The notes under the pieces are model-generated. The model searched no databases. It saw nothing but the letters and a program-made list of their open reading frames with translations, and was not told the origin of the DNA. Positions 15,569 through 23,391 of a stretch of 44,908 bases of DNA are shown here, piece after piece; position 1 is the stretch's first letter; each line of letters starts with the position of its first letter. Where the stretch lies: contig NZ_JAFKIC010000135.1 of the NCBI RefSeq assembly GCF_017306585.1, forward strand, positions 1 through 44,908, in the 5' to 3' direction. Both the position numbers and the translations under genes were made by a program. Origin of the DNA: Mesorhizobium sp. GTDB taxonomy: Bacteria > Pseudomonadota > Alphaproteobacteria > Rhizobiales > Rhizobiaceae.

Positions 15569-15814
15569 ATGACCGCTTCGACGTTATCGGCGCCGATCCG
15601 CATCAGACCGCACGGCTCGGCCGCGATCCGCGACGTGGCCACCCTTGAGGACGCCAACCAGATCCTCATAGACTGGCCGCACGCAAAACGCGGTCCGTTC
15701 TACCAGACCGCCCGCGAAAAGGTCGAAGCGGCGCTGGAGAACAGCCAGGCCGCGGCTCAGGCCCAGGAGGCATTCACAGCGCTCTGCGATCATGCCGGTG
15801 TCCTGGTTCGCTGA
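15569..15814 (+). CDS. DUF982-like protein, second of a tandem pair
   Basis: The ATG at 15569 has GGAAAG upstream and gives 81 residues. DVATLEDANQILIDWPHAKRG carries the family Trp-Pro (seen as LIDWPHAKRG), and the C-terminus FTALCDHAGVLV replaces the usual AAREARI motif. It is diverged from its neighbour but alignable along the whole length, suggesting an old duplication. A rho-independent terminator follows at 15873. Confidence 0.7.
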   Translation: MTASTLSAPIRIRPHGSAAIRDVATLEDANQILIDWPHAKRGPFYQTAREKVEAALENSQAAAQAQEAFTALCDHAGVLVR

Positions 15815-15872
15815 AGCGGAGCGTTCCCGCCCAATTCCAATCAGCCCTGATCCCTGAAATGACCAAAGGAAA

Positions 15873-15903
15873 AGCCAGGCGGCCGGATCGCCTGGCTTTT
15901 TCT
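15873..15903 (+). terminator. Rho-independent terminator of the DUF982 pair
   Basis: AGCCAGGCG and CGCCTGGCT form a 9-bp stem with a 7-nt loop, followed by TTTTTC. It lies 58 bases after the second DUF982 stop codon. Confidence 0.85.
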
Positions 15904-15932
15904 CGTTGGACCTGATTGTGATCCCAGTCCCG

Positions 15933-16067
15933 CTATTTGGCGGGCAGGTCCCCATCCACGATCGGGTGCGAGGCTTCAAACCCGAAGCTCTTCGGCGCCA
16001 TCAACATCAAGGCTATCACGATAGCGATCGAAGCAAGAAAAGTGGCGGTGCTGGCGATGTCTCTCAC
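15933..16067 (-). CDS. Single-pass membrane microprotein
   Basis: A GTG start at 16067 with AAGGACGG 6-8 bases upstream gives 44 residues. One hydrophobic helix (ATFLASIAIVIALMLMAP) is followed by a short polar tail (SHPIVDGDLPAK). It is too short for most gene finders. No family is known to me. The good ribosome-binding site and clean one-helix topology support it. Confidence 0.5.
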   Translation of the reverse strand: MRDIASTATFLASIAIVIALMLMAPKSFGFEASHPIVDGDLPAK

Positions 16068-16156
16068 GGGTCCCGTCCTTGCGAATTCAATTCGTAAACA
16101 AAACGTTTCCCACGATGCCGGGTTCCACGGCCCGGCGATTGGGCTGACAACCGGGC

Positions 16157-16450
16157 CTACTGCTTGGGCGGTTGGGCAGGCACCTGCCCCGGCTTGATGA
16201 CAGGCGTGTTGCCTTGGTCGGGCGCGGGCGCCGCCATGCCCTGGTCGCCGGTCGCCGGCGGCTTCAACACACCGCCGCAATCATTGAGCTTTTCGCTGAG
16301 ATCGCCGCCACCGGGCTGCTGCTTGCCGCCCTGATCGGTCTGGACGCGGCATTTGTCCGCCGGCCGGGCCTCTTGCTGATCCGTCTGGGCCAGCGCCGGC
16401 CCTGTCAGCGACAGGATCAAGGCGCATGATGCAATGGCGAGAGGTTTCAT
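16157..16450 (-). CDS. Secreted Pro/Gln-rich small protein
   Basis: From the ATG at 16450 (GGAAG upstream) the product is 97 residues with a typical signal peptide (KPLAIASCALILSLTGPALA, cleavage at ALA-QT). The mature chain is short, rich in Gln, Pro, Asp and Gly, and has two cysteines (KCRVQTD, NDCGG). It is likely an unstructured periplasmic protein. Comparable proteins are common in rhizobia. No function can be given. Confidence 0.6.
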   Translation of the reverse strand: MKPLAIASCALILSLTGPALAQTDQQEARPADKCRVQTDQGGKQQPGGGDLSEKLNDCGGVLKPPATGDQGMAAPAPDQGNTPVIKPGQVPAQPPKQ

Positions 16451-16567
16451 CTCGGCTTCCTTTCTCGAGCGGCCGCGGTGGCGGCGAATTCCCTTCACAG
16501 GGTCAACGCCAGCGGGCCGAAAAGGTTGTCGGCCAAAACTCTCCGAGCCGAATCGCCGTGACGGAGC

Positions 16568-17095
16568 CTAGCCACGCGGTTTCCTGGCGGAAGCCGGTTT
16601 GGACGCTTTCTGGCCCTCCTCGCCGACCTCGACCGGAAGTTGGAAGCGATGCAGCAATCCGGCCACGGTGAGCACGATCAGCGTGGCAAGACCGGCTACC
16701 TGCCAAAGTCCCAGGCCGCAGGCGACACCGATCGCGCCGGCCAGCCACATGCCCGCGCCGGTCGTCAGCCCCTGGACCTCGCCGCGTGAAAACAGGATCG
16801 AGCCGGCGGCGAGGAAGGCGACACCAGCCGTAACCGCCTCGACCACCCGGATCGGATCGACCTTGACAGACGACTGCGCGAACATCGGCGCGTGGATGAT
16901 CTCGATCGTCAGTATGCCGAAAGTGGCTGCCGCCACGCAGATGAGAATATGGGTGCGCAACCCGGCCGGGCGATTGCGCCACTCGCGTTCGAAACCGATG
17001 ACCGCTCCATAAAGCGTCGCCAGTAACAGCCGCGCCGCGATGACCGGAAACGACGTGTAGGTGGGATGGCCGAATTCCTCGACGAGCTGTTCCAT
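16568..17095 (-). CDS. MgtC/SapB family membrane protein
   Basis: The 175-residue protein starts at the ATG at 17095, preceded by AGGGGAC. It has the MgtC N-terminal domain: AARLLLATLYGAVIGFEREW with the conserved Glu-Arg, then RPAGLRTHILICVAAATFG, seen here as AGLRTHILICVAAATFG. GVAFLAAGSILF and GLTTGAGMWLAGAIGVACG follow; these are the signature segments. Five hydrophobic helices are predicted. The long C-terminal soluble domain of virulence MgtC is missing, so this is the short SapB-like form. Roles proposed for the family include acid or Mg2+ stress and regulation of ATP synthase. Confidence 0.88.
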   Translation of the reverse strand: MEQLVEEFGHPTYTSFPVIAARLLLATLYGAVIGFEREWRNRPAGLRTHILICVAAATFGILTIEIIHAPMFAQSSVKVDPIRVVEAVTAGVAFLAAGSILFSRGEVQGLTTGAGMWLAGAIGVACGLGLWQVAGLATLIVLTVAGLLHRFQLPVEVGEEGQKASKPASARKPRG

Positions 17096-17638
17096 CTTGG
17101 TCCCCTGAGCGCTGACGTTCCCAACGTGGCCGCACCGGGACAGTTCCCGCACGAGGCTTGAAATCGGCGACAGCTGGTCAAATCAGGCCTTGCCGGGCCG
17201 CCCCCACAGCGCCTGAAATCACAAGCCGCGGCCGTGCAAGCAGTGCCTGTCGGGCCGGCGGAACCAGCCGTTTCTCCGCCTCCAGGCATCTGGTTCGCCG
17301 GCAAACCGGCAGGCAGATTTCGACTCGATTTCAATAAGATATGAGAGATTCCTAATTTACAAAAATCTGGTCCAACCAGAATCGCGCCCTGGGCTCGGTT
17401 TGGGGTTGCGCTCACGGAAATTTGAAGCAATAAAAGTCTCGGCCTTTGGGGGTCTTGGTTCGGGGTGCTTAGCTTTTCCGGTGGTTGCCGTTCTTGGCCG
17501 TAAGGCCAGTCGGGACCGCCCGGGCGCATATCGCTTCATCAAGGTACGGCTGCAAATCTTGGGCGCCTGTCGTTGCGGCAGGCTGGTTCGTCGCGTCGAC
17601 CGTGAAGGGTCGTCCGGCAAGAGGGTGGGGTATTTTTC
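17096..17638. other. Gene-free leader region ahead of the autotransporter
   Basis: I find no supported gene in this 543-base gap. An A+T-rich patch at about 17328-17380 (including AATAAGATATGAGAGATTCC) is the most promoter-like part, but no convincing -35/-10 pair stands out. The last 60 bases before the start codon are G/T-rich (GAGGGTGGGGTATTTTTC). The length would allow a long 5' leader. Confidence 0.4.
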
Positions 17639-20600
17639 ATGAATTTTGGCATGAATTTTGTTGGCATGAATTTTCTTGGCAAGACGCGCTCGAAAGGCGA
17701 GCGCAAGATCGTCGCCTTGCTGGCAAGCACCGCTCTGGCGGGCGCAGCGCTCACCATTTCATCTCCTGCCCATGCTGTGGATGCGATCTGGGGTGGTCTT
17801 GGATCCACGCCCACGGACAACGCATACGGCACCGCCAACAACTGGAGCACCCAGTCGGCGCCGACGAGTGCCGGATCCACGGCCGTGTTCGAGGGCCCCG
17901 GCCCCTATACGGTTGTCGTCACGGGAACCGTGACGCCGGACAGCTGGTCCATTTCCGGCCCGAATTCCTACAGCATATCAGGCGGCACGGTGAACTTCAG
18001 TACGACTGCCGGCCTGACCAACACGTCCTCCGCCAACCAGTCCATAAACACCATCCTTGGCGGCGCGGGCGCAACGGTGACGCAGAATGGCGCCGCCACG
18101 CTGACGCTCTCCGGCATCAACACCTACACCGGCGCCACCACCATCAGCGCCGGCAAGCTGGCGCTTTCGGGCTCCGGCAGCATTGCGAGCTCCAGCGGCG
18201 TTTCCGTCACCGGTATTTTCGATATCTCCGCCACCACCACCGGCGCCTCGGTGCAGACGCTGACCGGGACAGGCGATGTGGTGCTGGGATCCAAGACGCT
18301 GACGATCACCGCCGCCTCGGGCGACTATGCCGGCGTCATGAGCGGCACCGGCGGCGGCCTTTCGATCAATGGCGGCTCGCAGACGCTCAGCGGATCAAAC
18401 ACTTATACCGGCGCGACCGTGATCGGCGCCGGCACGACGCTGGCCTTGTCGGGTTCCGGCAGCATCGCCGCATCGAGCAGCGTCCAGGCCAGCGGCACGC
18501 TGGACATCTCGGCCACGACCAGCGGCGCCTCGATCAAGACGCTGACCGGCGGCGGCAAGGTCGTGCTGGGATCCAGGACCCTGACCATCACCGCGGCATC
18601 CGGCAATTTCGTCAACATCATCGACGGCGCGGGCAGCCTCACCATCGCCGGCGGCACGCAGAAGCTCGACGGGATGAACACCTTCACGGGCAAGACGACC
18701 ATCGACAGCGGCGCAACGCTGGCCCTGACCGGCAATGGCCGTGTCGACAAGTCGAGCGGCGTCGAGGTGAACGGCACGTTCGACGTCTCCGCCGCGACGG
18801 GCGCGAACATCAAGGCGCTGACCGGCAGCGGCACGGTCGAGCTCGGCGCAACCTCGCTCATGCTCAGCGCAGCATCGGGCACGTTCTCCGGCGCCATTCA
18901 TGGCACAGGCGGCATGAGCGTCAGCACCGGCACGCAGATCCTGACCGGTGAAAACGACTTCACCGGCGGCGTCGGCATTTTCAGCGGCGCCACGCTCCAG
19001 ATCGGCGACGGCGGAACCACCGGCTCCATCGTCGGCAGTGTCACCAACTATGGCACGCTGGCCTTCAACCGGTCGGATGAATTGACCTATGCCGGCAATC
19101 TCACCGGACCGAAAACCGGCCTGGTAACGGTAAGCGGCGGCGGCAAGATCATTCTGACGGGCTCAAACAGCGGCAACGGCGCCGTCATTGCCTCCGGCAG
19201 CACCTTGCAATTCGGCGACGGCGGCACCACCGGCTTGCTCGGCGGGGTCAATCCCGGCGGCATCTCCAATTCAGGCGCGCTCATTTACAACCTCACGGGT
19301 CAGCAGCAATGGCGGGGTGTCCTTAGCGGCTCCGGCACCATCGAGCAGGCCGGCAGCAATTCGCTGACCCTGACCGGCGACAGCTCCGGCTTCACCGGCA
19401 GCACCACCGTTTCGTCCGGCTCGCTGATCGTCGGCGTCAAGGGCGTCGGCAAGCTGGGCGGCGATGTCCAGGTCAAGTCCGGAGCCAGCCTCGGCGGCTC
19501 GGGCACGATCGGCGGCGACGTCACCATCCTGTCGGGCGGCAAGCACGTCATCGGCGACGCCAGCGGCACGCCGATAACGCCCGCCCAGACGGTCAGCGGT
19601 GATTATGCCAACCATGGTATTCTCGAGATCGAAGGTTCGCCCACGGCCAGTGACAAGCTGACCGTCGGCGGCACGGTCGACATTACCGGCGCGACGCTGA
19701 AACTGTCGCTGTCACCCGCCACGGCCGCGAGCTGGAACCCGCTCAGCGGACCGTTCACGATCATCGACAAGCAGAGCGCGGGCACTGTCACCGGCACCTT
19801 CGCCTCGATCCAGAACAATCTCCTGTTCCTCGACGAAACCATCGACTATGCCGGCGGCGACGGCAACGATGTCACCCTCAGCCTGTCGCGGAACGACCTT
19901 TCCGTCGGCGACGTCGCCGACACGGCCAACCAGCGCTCCGTGGGCGAAGCCGTCGACCAGCTCGGCACCGGCAATCCGCTGGGGCTCGCGATCCTGCTGC
20001 TCAGCGACGAGGAACAAGCCCGCCTGGCGCTGGACGCCATCTCCGGTGAGGCGCAGGCCTCGCTGAAGGGCATGTTCGTCCAGGACGCCCACTACATCAT
20101 GGACGCCGCCACCAACCGTGTCCGCTCCGCCATCGACGGTGTCGCCACCGCGTCGATCCCGGTCATGGCCTATGGCGAGGGCGGCCCGGAACTGGTCGCC
20201 GCCAACAGCAGCCGCTTCGTCGTCTGGGGCCAGGCCTTCGGCTCCTGGGCCACCATCAAGGGCGACGGCAATGCCGCCGGCCTCGACCGCTCCACCGGCG
20301 GTTTCATCGCCGGCGGCGACGGCGCCATCGGCGACGCCTGGCGCCTGGGCGTGCTCACCGGCTACAGCCATTCGTCCTTCCACGCCGATGACCGCGCCTC
20401 TTCCGGCTCCAGCGACAACTATCATCTGGGCGTCTATGGCGGCGGCCAGTGGGGCGCCTTCGGCCTGCGCGGCGGCGCCGCATACAGCTGGCACCGCATC
20501 GAGACCGGACGCACCGTCGGCCTGCCCGGCTTTGCCGATGCGCTGACGGCGAACTACGATGCCGGCACCGCGCAGGTCTATGGCGAGGCGGGCTATCGCA

Positions 20601-21034
20601 TCGACACGCAGCAGGCCGCGTTCGAGCCCTTCGCCAATCTCGCCTATGTCAACCTGCACACGGACGGCTTCACCGAAACCGGCGGCGCCGCGGCGCTGAC
20701 GGCATCGGCTTCCAACACCGACACCACCTTCAGCACGCTGGGCATCAGGGCTTCGACCGACTTCTCGTTGAGCGGTGTCCCCGTCACGGCACGCGGCACG
20801 CTTGGCTGGCGTCACGCCTTCGGCGACGTGACCCCGACCTCGACGCTGGCCTTTTCGGGCAGCGACGCGTTCTCGATCGCCGGCACCCCGATCGCCCGCG
20901 ATGCGGCGGTCATCGAGGCCGGCCTCGATTTCGCGGTCACCGGCAAGGCGACGCTTGGCCTGACCTATTCCGGCCAGTTCGGCAACGGCTCCAGCGACAA
21001 CGGCTTCAAGGCCAGGCTCGGCGTGGAGTTCTAA
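17639..21034 (+). CDS. Autotransporter (type Va) with repeated passenger and outer-membrane beta-barrel
   Basis: The 1131-residue protein has a long signal region ending at SSPAHA (cleavage about residue 46). A beta-helical passenger follows, in which a unit of about 93 residues recurs: NTYTGATT at 161, NTYTGATV at 254, NTFTGKTT at 347, and a diverged NDFTGGVG at 439. Passenger-associated transport repeats of GGTTG type come next. From about residue 865 comes a typical autotransporter barrel, with FVVWGQAFGSWATI, GGFIAGGDGAIGD, and a terminal Phe in ARLGVEF for Bam recognition. No protease or cysteine motifs are seen, so adhesion or aggregation is likely. A strong terminator follows. The N-terminus starts with three in-frame ATG codons in a short direct repeat (17639-17682). 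Confidence 0.9.
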   Translation: MNFGMNFVGMNFLGKTRSKGERKIVALLASTALAGAALTISSPAHAVDAIWGGLGSTPTDNAYGTANNWSTQSAPTSAGSTAVFEGPGPYTVVVTGTVTPDSWSISGPNSYSISGGTVNFSTTAGLTNTSSANQSINTILGGAGATVTQNGAATLTLSGINTYTGATTISAGKLALSGSGSIASSSGVSVTGIFDISATTTGASVQTLTGTGDVVLGSKTLTITAASGDYAGVMSGTGGGLSINGGSQTLSGSNTYTGATVIGAGTTLALSGSGSIAASSSVQASGTLDISATTSGASIKTLTGGGKVVLGSRTLTITAASGNFVNIIDGAGSLTIAGGTQKLDGMNTFTGKTTIDSGATLALTGNGRVDKSSGVEVNGTFDVSAATGANIKALTGSGTVELGATSLMLSAASGTFSGAIHGTGGMSVSTGTQILTGENDFTGGVGIFSGATLQIGDGGTTGSIVGSVTNYGTLAFNRSDELTYAGNLTGPKTGLVTVSGGGKIILTGSNSGNGAVIASGSTLQFGDGGTTGLLGGVNPGGISNSGALIYNLTGQQQWRGVLSGSGTIEQAGSNSLTLTGDSSGFTGSTTVSSGSLIVGVKGVGKLGGDVQVKSGASLGGSGTIGGDVTILSGGKHVIGDASGTPITPAQTVSGDYANHGILEIEGSPTASDKLTVGGTVDITGATLKLSLSPATAASWNPLSGPFTIIDKQSAGTVTGTFASIQNNLLFLDETIDYAGGDGNDVTLSLSRNDLSVGDVADTANQRSVGEAVDQLGTGNPLGLAILLLSDEEQARLALDAISGEAQASLKGMFVQDAHYIMDAATNRVRSAIDGVATASIPVMAYGEGGPELVAANSSRFVVWGQAFGSWATIKGDGNAAGLDRSTGGFIAGGDGAIGDAWRLGVLTGYSHSSFHADDRASSGSSDNYHLGVYGGGQWGAFGLRGGAAYSWHRIETGRTVGLPGFADALTANYDAGTAQVYGEAGYRIDTQQAAFEPFANLAYVNLHTDGFTETGGAAALTASASNTDTTFSTLGIRASTDFSLSGVPVTARGTLGWRHAFGDVTPTSTLAFSGSDAFSIAGTPIARDAAVIEAGLDFAVTGKATLGLTYSGQFGNGSSDNGFKARLGVEF

Positions 21035-21046
21035 TCAGCCTCGACG

Positions 21047-21080
21047 ACCGGCGAACGCCAGCGTTCGCCGGTTTCATTTT
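21047..21080 (+). terminator. Rho-independent terminator of the autotransporter gene
   Basis: ACCGGCGAACG and CGTTCGCCGGT make an 11-bp perfect stem with a 4-nt loop followed by TTCATTTTG. It begins 13 bases after the stop codon. Confidence 0.8.
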
Positions 21081-21194
21081 GCGCCCCGATTTTCATCCCG
21101 CCAGATATCCGAACCCCGCGCACCGGCGCCGGAATGCGCGGCCGGAGATCGGCGGGCGGCGGCAAGATGAGGATGTAGCGGCCTGCAATCTGCC

Positions 21195-21728
21195 TCAGCG
21201 GCCGTAGATTCCGATCTCGTCCAGACGCAGCGGACCCGCCGTGCCCTTGCTCGCGTCGCCCGCCTGTTTCCTGAGCGCCGCGTCGAGCTTTTCACTGGCC
21301 CTGCCGTTGGGGTCGACGGCCGCGTCGACCAGGTCGTCGAGCGTAACGCCGAGCTTGTCCAGGCCGAGCTTCTTTTCGATCGCGGTGATGGCCAGCGCCG
21401 AGCCGGGCTTGGCCTTCAGGGCATCGACGGCCCGTTTGATGTCGGCGCTGTACTGCGTCATCGACTTGTAGTCGCTTCGCTTGATGCCGAACTCCTCGCC
21501 CAGGCGCTCGATCAGCCTGACCTTCATTTCCGTCGCATCGACATTGTTGACGCTGAACATGGCATCGGAAATCTTCGCCCGCACCTGGGTGAAGGGAGAA
21601 CCGGCGGAGTTGCCGGCAAAGCCCGTGACGTCTGTTATTCCGGCGGGACCATCGTCCGCCGCTCCGCCCGTGCCGCGGGCTTGTTGCAGGATGAACAGAG
21701 CCGAACTGTTGACTGGCGCTATTGGCAT
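21195..21728 (-). CDS. Protein of unknown function
   Basis: The ATG at 21728 (MPIAPVNSSALFILQQARG) gives 177 residues. After a flexible Gly/Ala/Pro-rich part, a helical core runs from about residue 50: QVRAKISDAMFSVNN, ATEMKVRLIERLGEEFGIKRSDY, seen as EMKVRLIERLGEEFG, and AITAIEKKLGLDKLGV. There is no signal peptide or membrane segment. I do not recognise a family, although the N-terminus resembles flagellar or secreted scaffold-like proteins of rhizobia. It converges with the autotransporter gene and stands alone. Confidence 0.6.
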   Translation of the reverse strand: MPIAPVNSSALFILQQARGTGGAADDGPAGITDVTGFAGNSAGSPFTQVRAKISDAMFSVNNVDATEMKVRLIERLGEEFGIKRSDYKSMTQYSADIKRAVDALKAKPGSALAITAIEKKLGLDKLGVTLDDLVDAAVDPNGRASEKLDAALRKQAGDASKGTAGPLRLDEIGIYGR

Positions 21729-21880
21729 GCCTGGCCTCGCCGGCCGGACGCGTTCCACATCGAACGGCGGCCGGGAACCCGAGCCAGGGCATCATGCCCC
21801 AACAACCTTGTTTGACGCGATATGGTGTATATTTTCCTAACGGCATCCCTGCTCCGAACCGGTGACGGTTCGAAGGCCGG

Positions 21881-22057
21881 TCAGTCCGGCTGAAACTCGA
21901 TGTCACCCGGTTGGTCCGGCCTGGCGACCGCCCCGTCCTTTCGCGGACACTCCTCGTAGCGGTGGTCGCGGCCGCCGCAGAACGAGCAGCACATGGCTTC
22001 GCGGCCCTCGTTTCCGGGCCACCATTGCGGGGTTTCGTAGGGTTTTCTGCCGTCCAT
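21881..22057 (-). CDS. Zinc-knuckle (CCHC) microprotein
   Basis: From the ATG at 22057 the product has 58 residues. The stretch CSFCGGRDHRYEEC fits the zinc-knuckle spacing C-x2-C-x4-H-x4-C exactly, and an aromatic YETPQWWPGNEG segment precedes it. Such knuckles bind single-stranded nucleic acids in retroviral and eukaryotic proteins and are uncommon in bacteria; zinc binding is a good inference, RNA or DNA binding only possible. The ribosome-binding site is weak. Tyr-Glu-Thr-Pro-Gln-Trp-like microproteins occur in other rhizobia by recollection. Confidence 0.55.
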   Translation of the reverse strand: MDGRKPYETPQWWPGNEGREAMCCSFCGGRDHRYEECPRKDGAVARPDQPGDIEFQPD

Positions 22058-22189
22058 GCCCAGCAATGCACGACGCGCGATTTGGTTGCGCGCCCAGCGG
22101 CGCCCCGCGCACGTCGCGGAACCGCGACAGGATGCGGGTTATGTGGGACAATAGATCAGCGCGATTGCGCGCAGACAAGAGAAGCCGCC

Positions 22190-22501
22190 ATGTTCACCAC
22201 CCGAATGTCAAATCGCATACCCACCTTGCTCGTCACCGCCGGCGCCATCCTTGCGGCGACCGTCGTCGCCGACGCACGGCCCGACAGCCGCTCCATGAGC
22301 TGTGCCCAGGTACAAGCCATGATCCAGAGCCATCGCGCCGTGGTGCTGACGACCGGCCCGAACACCTATGACCGTTATGTCAGGCAGTTCGGCCATGAAT
22401 GCGACTGGCCTGAAGTGCCGATGTCGGCCTACATCCCGTCCCGCGACGGGACCTGCCCGGTCTATCGCTGCGAGGAGCCGATCTACAGGTTCCCGGGTTG
22501 A
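22190..22501 (+). CDS. Small secreted protein of unknown function
   Basis: The 103-residue product begins MFTTRMSNRIPTLLVTAGAI; an alternative ATG is at 22205. A signal peptide ends near VVADA-RPDS. The mature part of about 70 residues has four cysteines (MSCAQVQAMI, HECDWP, GTCPVYRC) and is likely disulfide-bonded in the periplasm. Proteins with the start SRSMSCAQVQAMIQ occur widely in rhizobia without known function. The gene stands alone, 91 bases before a tRNA gene. Confidence 0.65.
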   Translation: MFTTRMSNRIPTLLVTAGAILAATVVADARPDSRSMSCAQVQAMIQSHRAVVLTTGPNTYDRYVRQFGHECDWPEVPMSAYIPSRDGTCPVYRCEEPIYRFPG

Positions 22502-22592
22502 GGGCATTTCGCCAATTGACGGCAAGGTTCGGGAATTGACGGCGGTTTGCCGAATTGACGGTCCCGCGCCCCGCCGTCATAACCATCCTGCT

Positions 22593-22666
22593 TCCCGCTT
22601 CGTCTAATGGTAGGACAGCGCCCTTTGAAGGCGTGAATCGTGGTTCGAGCCCATGAGCGGGAACCA
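22593..22666 (+). tRNA. tRNA-Gln (anticodon TTG), atypical
   Basis: The 74-base sequence folds completely. The acceptor stem is TCCCGCT/AGCGGGA and the D-arm is around TCTAATGGTAGGA. The anticodon stem GCGCC/GGCGT has loop CTTTGAA (anticodon TTG), and the T-arm is CGTGG-TTCGAGC-CCATG. The discriminator is A, followed by encoded CCA. The U1-A72 pair fits tRNA-Gln, but A73 replaces the usual G73, and pairs 2 and 3 are C-G instead of G-C. It may be a divergent extra tRNA-Gln. Confidence 0.88.
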
Positions 22667-22771
22667 GCCTCCGGCAAACCATGCCGGTTTTTCGACGCCG
22701 CGCTTCCTGAAACCATTTCGTCGGCCCCGCGTTGACCAACGGGGCATGGCCAGCCAGCAGGGAGAAATCTT

Positions 22772-22978
22772 ATGACCGTCAACTGCCGCGTATCCATCGA
22801 CAACCGGCCGGACGCCACCAATGCCGTGTTTCAGGCGGTGCCCCGGATCGGCGAAAGCGTTTCGCTCGCGGTCGACGGCAGCGCACAGGATCTGCGGGTG
22901 TCGCGCGTCGTCCACGTTCCCAGCGACGGAGTTGAAGGCGCGGCGATCATAGTCGAGGTGACGACCAGCATCCTCTAG
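22772..22978 (+). CDS. Small protein of unknown function
   Basis: The 68-residue product (MTVNCRVSIDNRPD…) follows GGGAGAAATCTT. Its pattern is beta-rich: VFQAVPRIGESVSLAVDG, QDLRVSRVVHVPS and AIIVEVTTSIL could be four or five strands of a small barrel. No signal or membrane helix is seen. No family was recognised. It is 105 bases after the tRNA gene and could be read from the tRNA promoter. Confidence 0.55.
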   Translation: MTVNCRVSIDNRPDATNAVFQAVPRIGESVSLAVDGSAQDLRVSRVVHVPSDGVEGAAIIVEVTTSIL

Positions 22979-23071
22979 CGGCAAAGCTCGCCGGGAAGGA
23001 CCGGAGCCTCACGCTACAGTGATCGGCGCCGGCGAAACCTTGCGCGGCCATATGCGTTTCATGGCTGCAAC

Positions 23072-23332
23072 ATGGTCGAGGTTCCAATGCAGACCGCATG
23101 GTTCTCCAAGCCCGTGGTGGTCTCGGTCGGCGTCTCCGGAGCCACCCGCAACCTGTCCAACACACAGCAGGCCATCGACCTGCTCACCACGCATTGGCGT
23201 GATGCAGGCAGCCCGAAACACCAGTCCGCATTGCGCGCCTGCCGCCGGGCAACGAACGGCGACGTGACCTCCGACATCGCCAGGGAGGCTTTTGTCGAGG
23301 CCGCGCGCGAGGCGCATATACTGGTCGAGTAG
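23072..23332 (+). CDS. DUF982 family protein
   Basis: The product has 86 residues (81 if translation starts at the ATG at 23087). It shows the full DUF982 pattern: PVVVSVGVSGATRNLSN, AIDLLTTHWRDAG with the conserved Trp, the ALRACRRATNGDV helix and the closing AREAFVEAAREAHILV. It is closer to the family consensus than the pair at 15.3-15.8 kb. Function is unknown. It converges with the histidine-kinase gene. Confidence 0.82.
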   Translation: MVEVPMQTAWFSKPVVVSVGVSGATRNLSNTQQAIDLLTTHWRDAGSPKHQSALRACRRATNGDVTSDIAREAFVEAAREAHILVE

Positions 23333-23358
23333 AGTCTGATCGAAAGTCGCCGACAGCA

Positions 23359-23386
23359 ACGCCCGACGCGGGTCGCCGACGGGCGT
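23359..23386. terminator. Possible terminator hairpin between convergent genes
   Basis: ACGCCCG and CGGGCGT pair across 14 bases, which could themselves partly pair. No T-run follows on either strand. It lies between the convergent DUF982 and histidine-kinase genes. Confidence 0.35.
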
Positions 23387-23391
23387 ATCCG

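Noticed and set aside
17639-17776. ESPR-type extended signal peptide on the autotransporter
   Set aside because: The first 25 residues lack the aromatic/charged ESPR consensus; the extra length comes from a repeated MNF start segment.
18124-18901. Minus-strand frames inside the passenger repeats
   Set aside because: They repeat with the same period as the passenger and have no ribosome-binding sites.
19712-20815. Minus-strand frame opposite the autotransporter barrel
   Set aside because: Composition is Gly/Ala/Val/Arg shadow of the barrel; no start signal or motif.
22593-22666. Prophage attachment site at the tRNA gene
   Set aside because: No integrase nearby and no repeat of the tRNA 3' end was seen elsewhere in the window.
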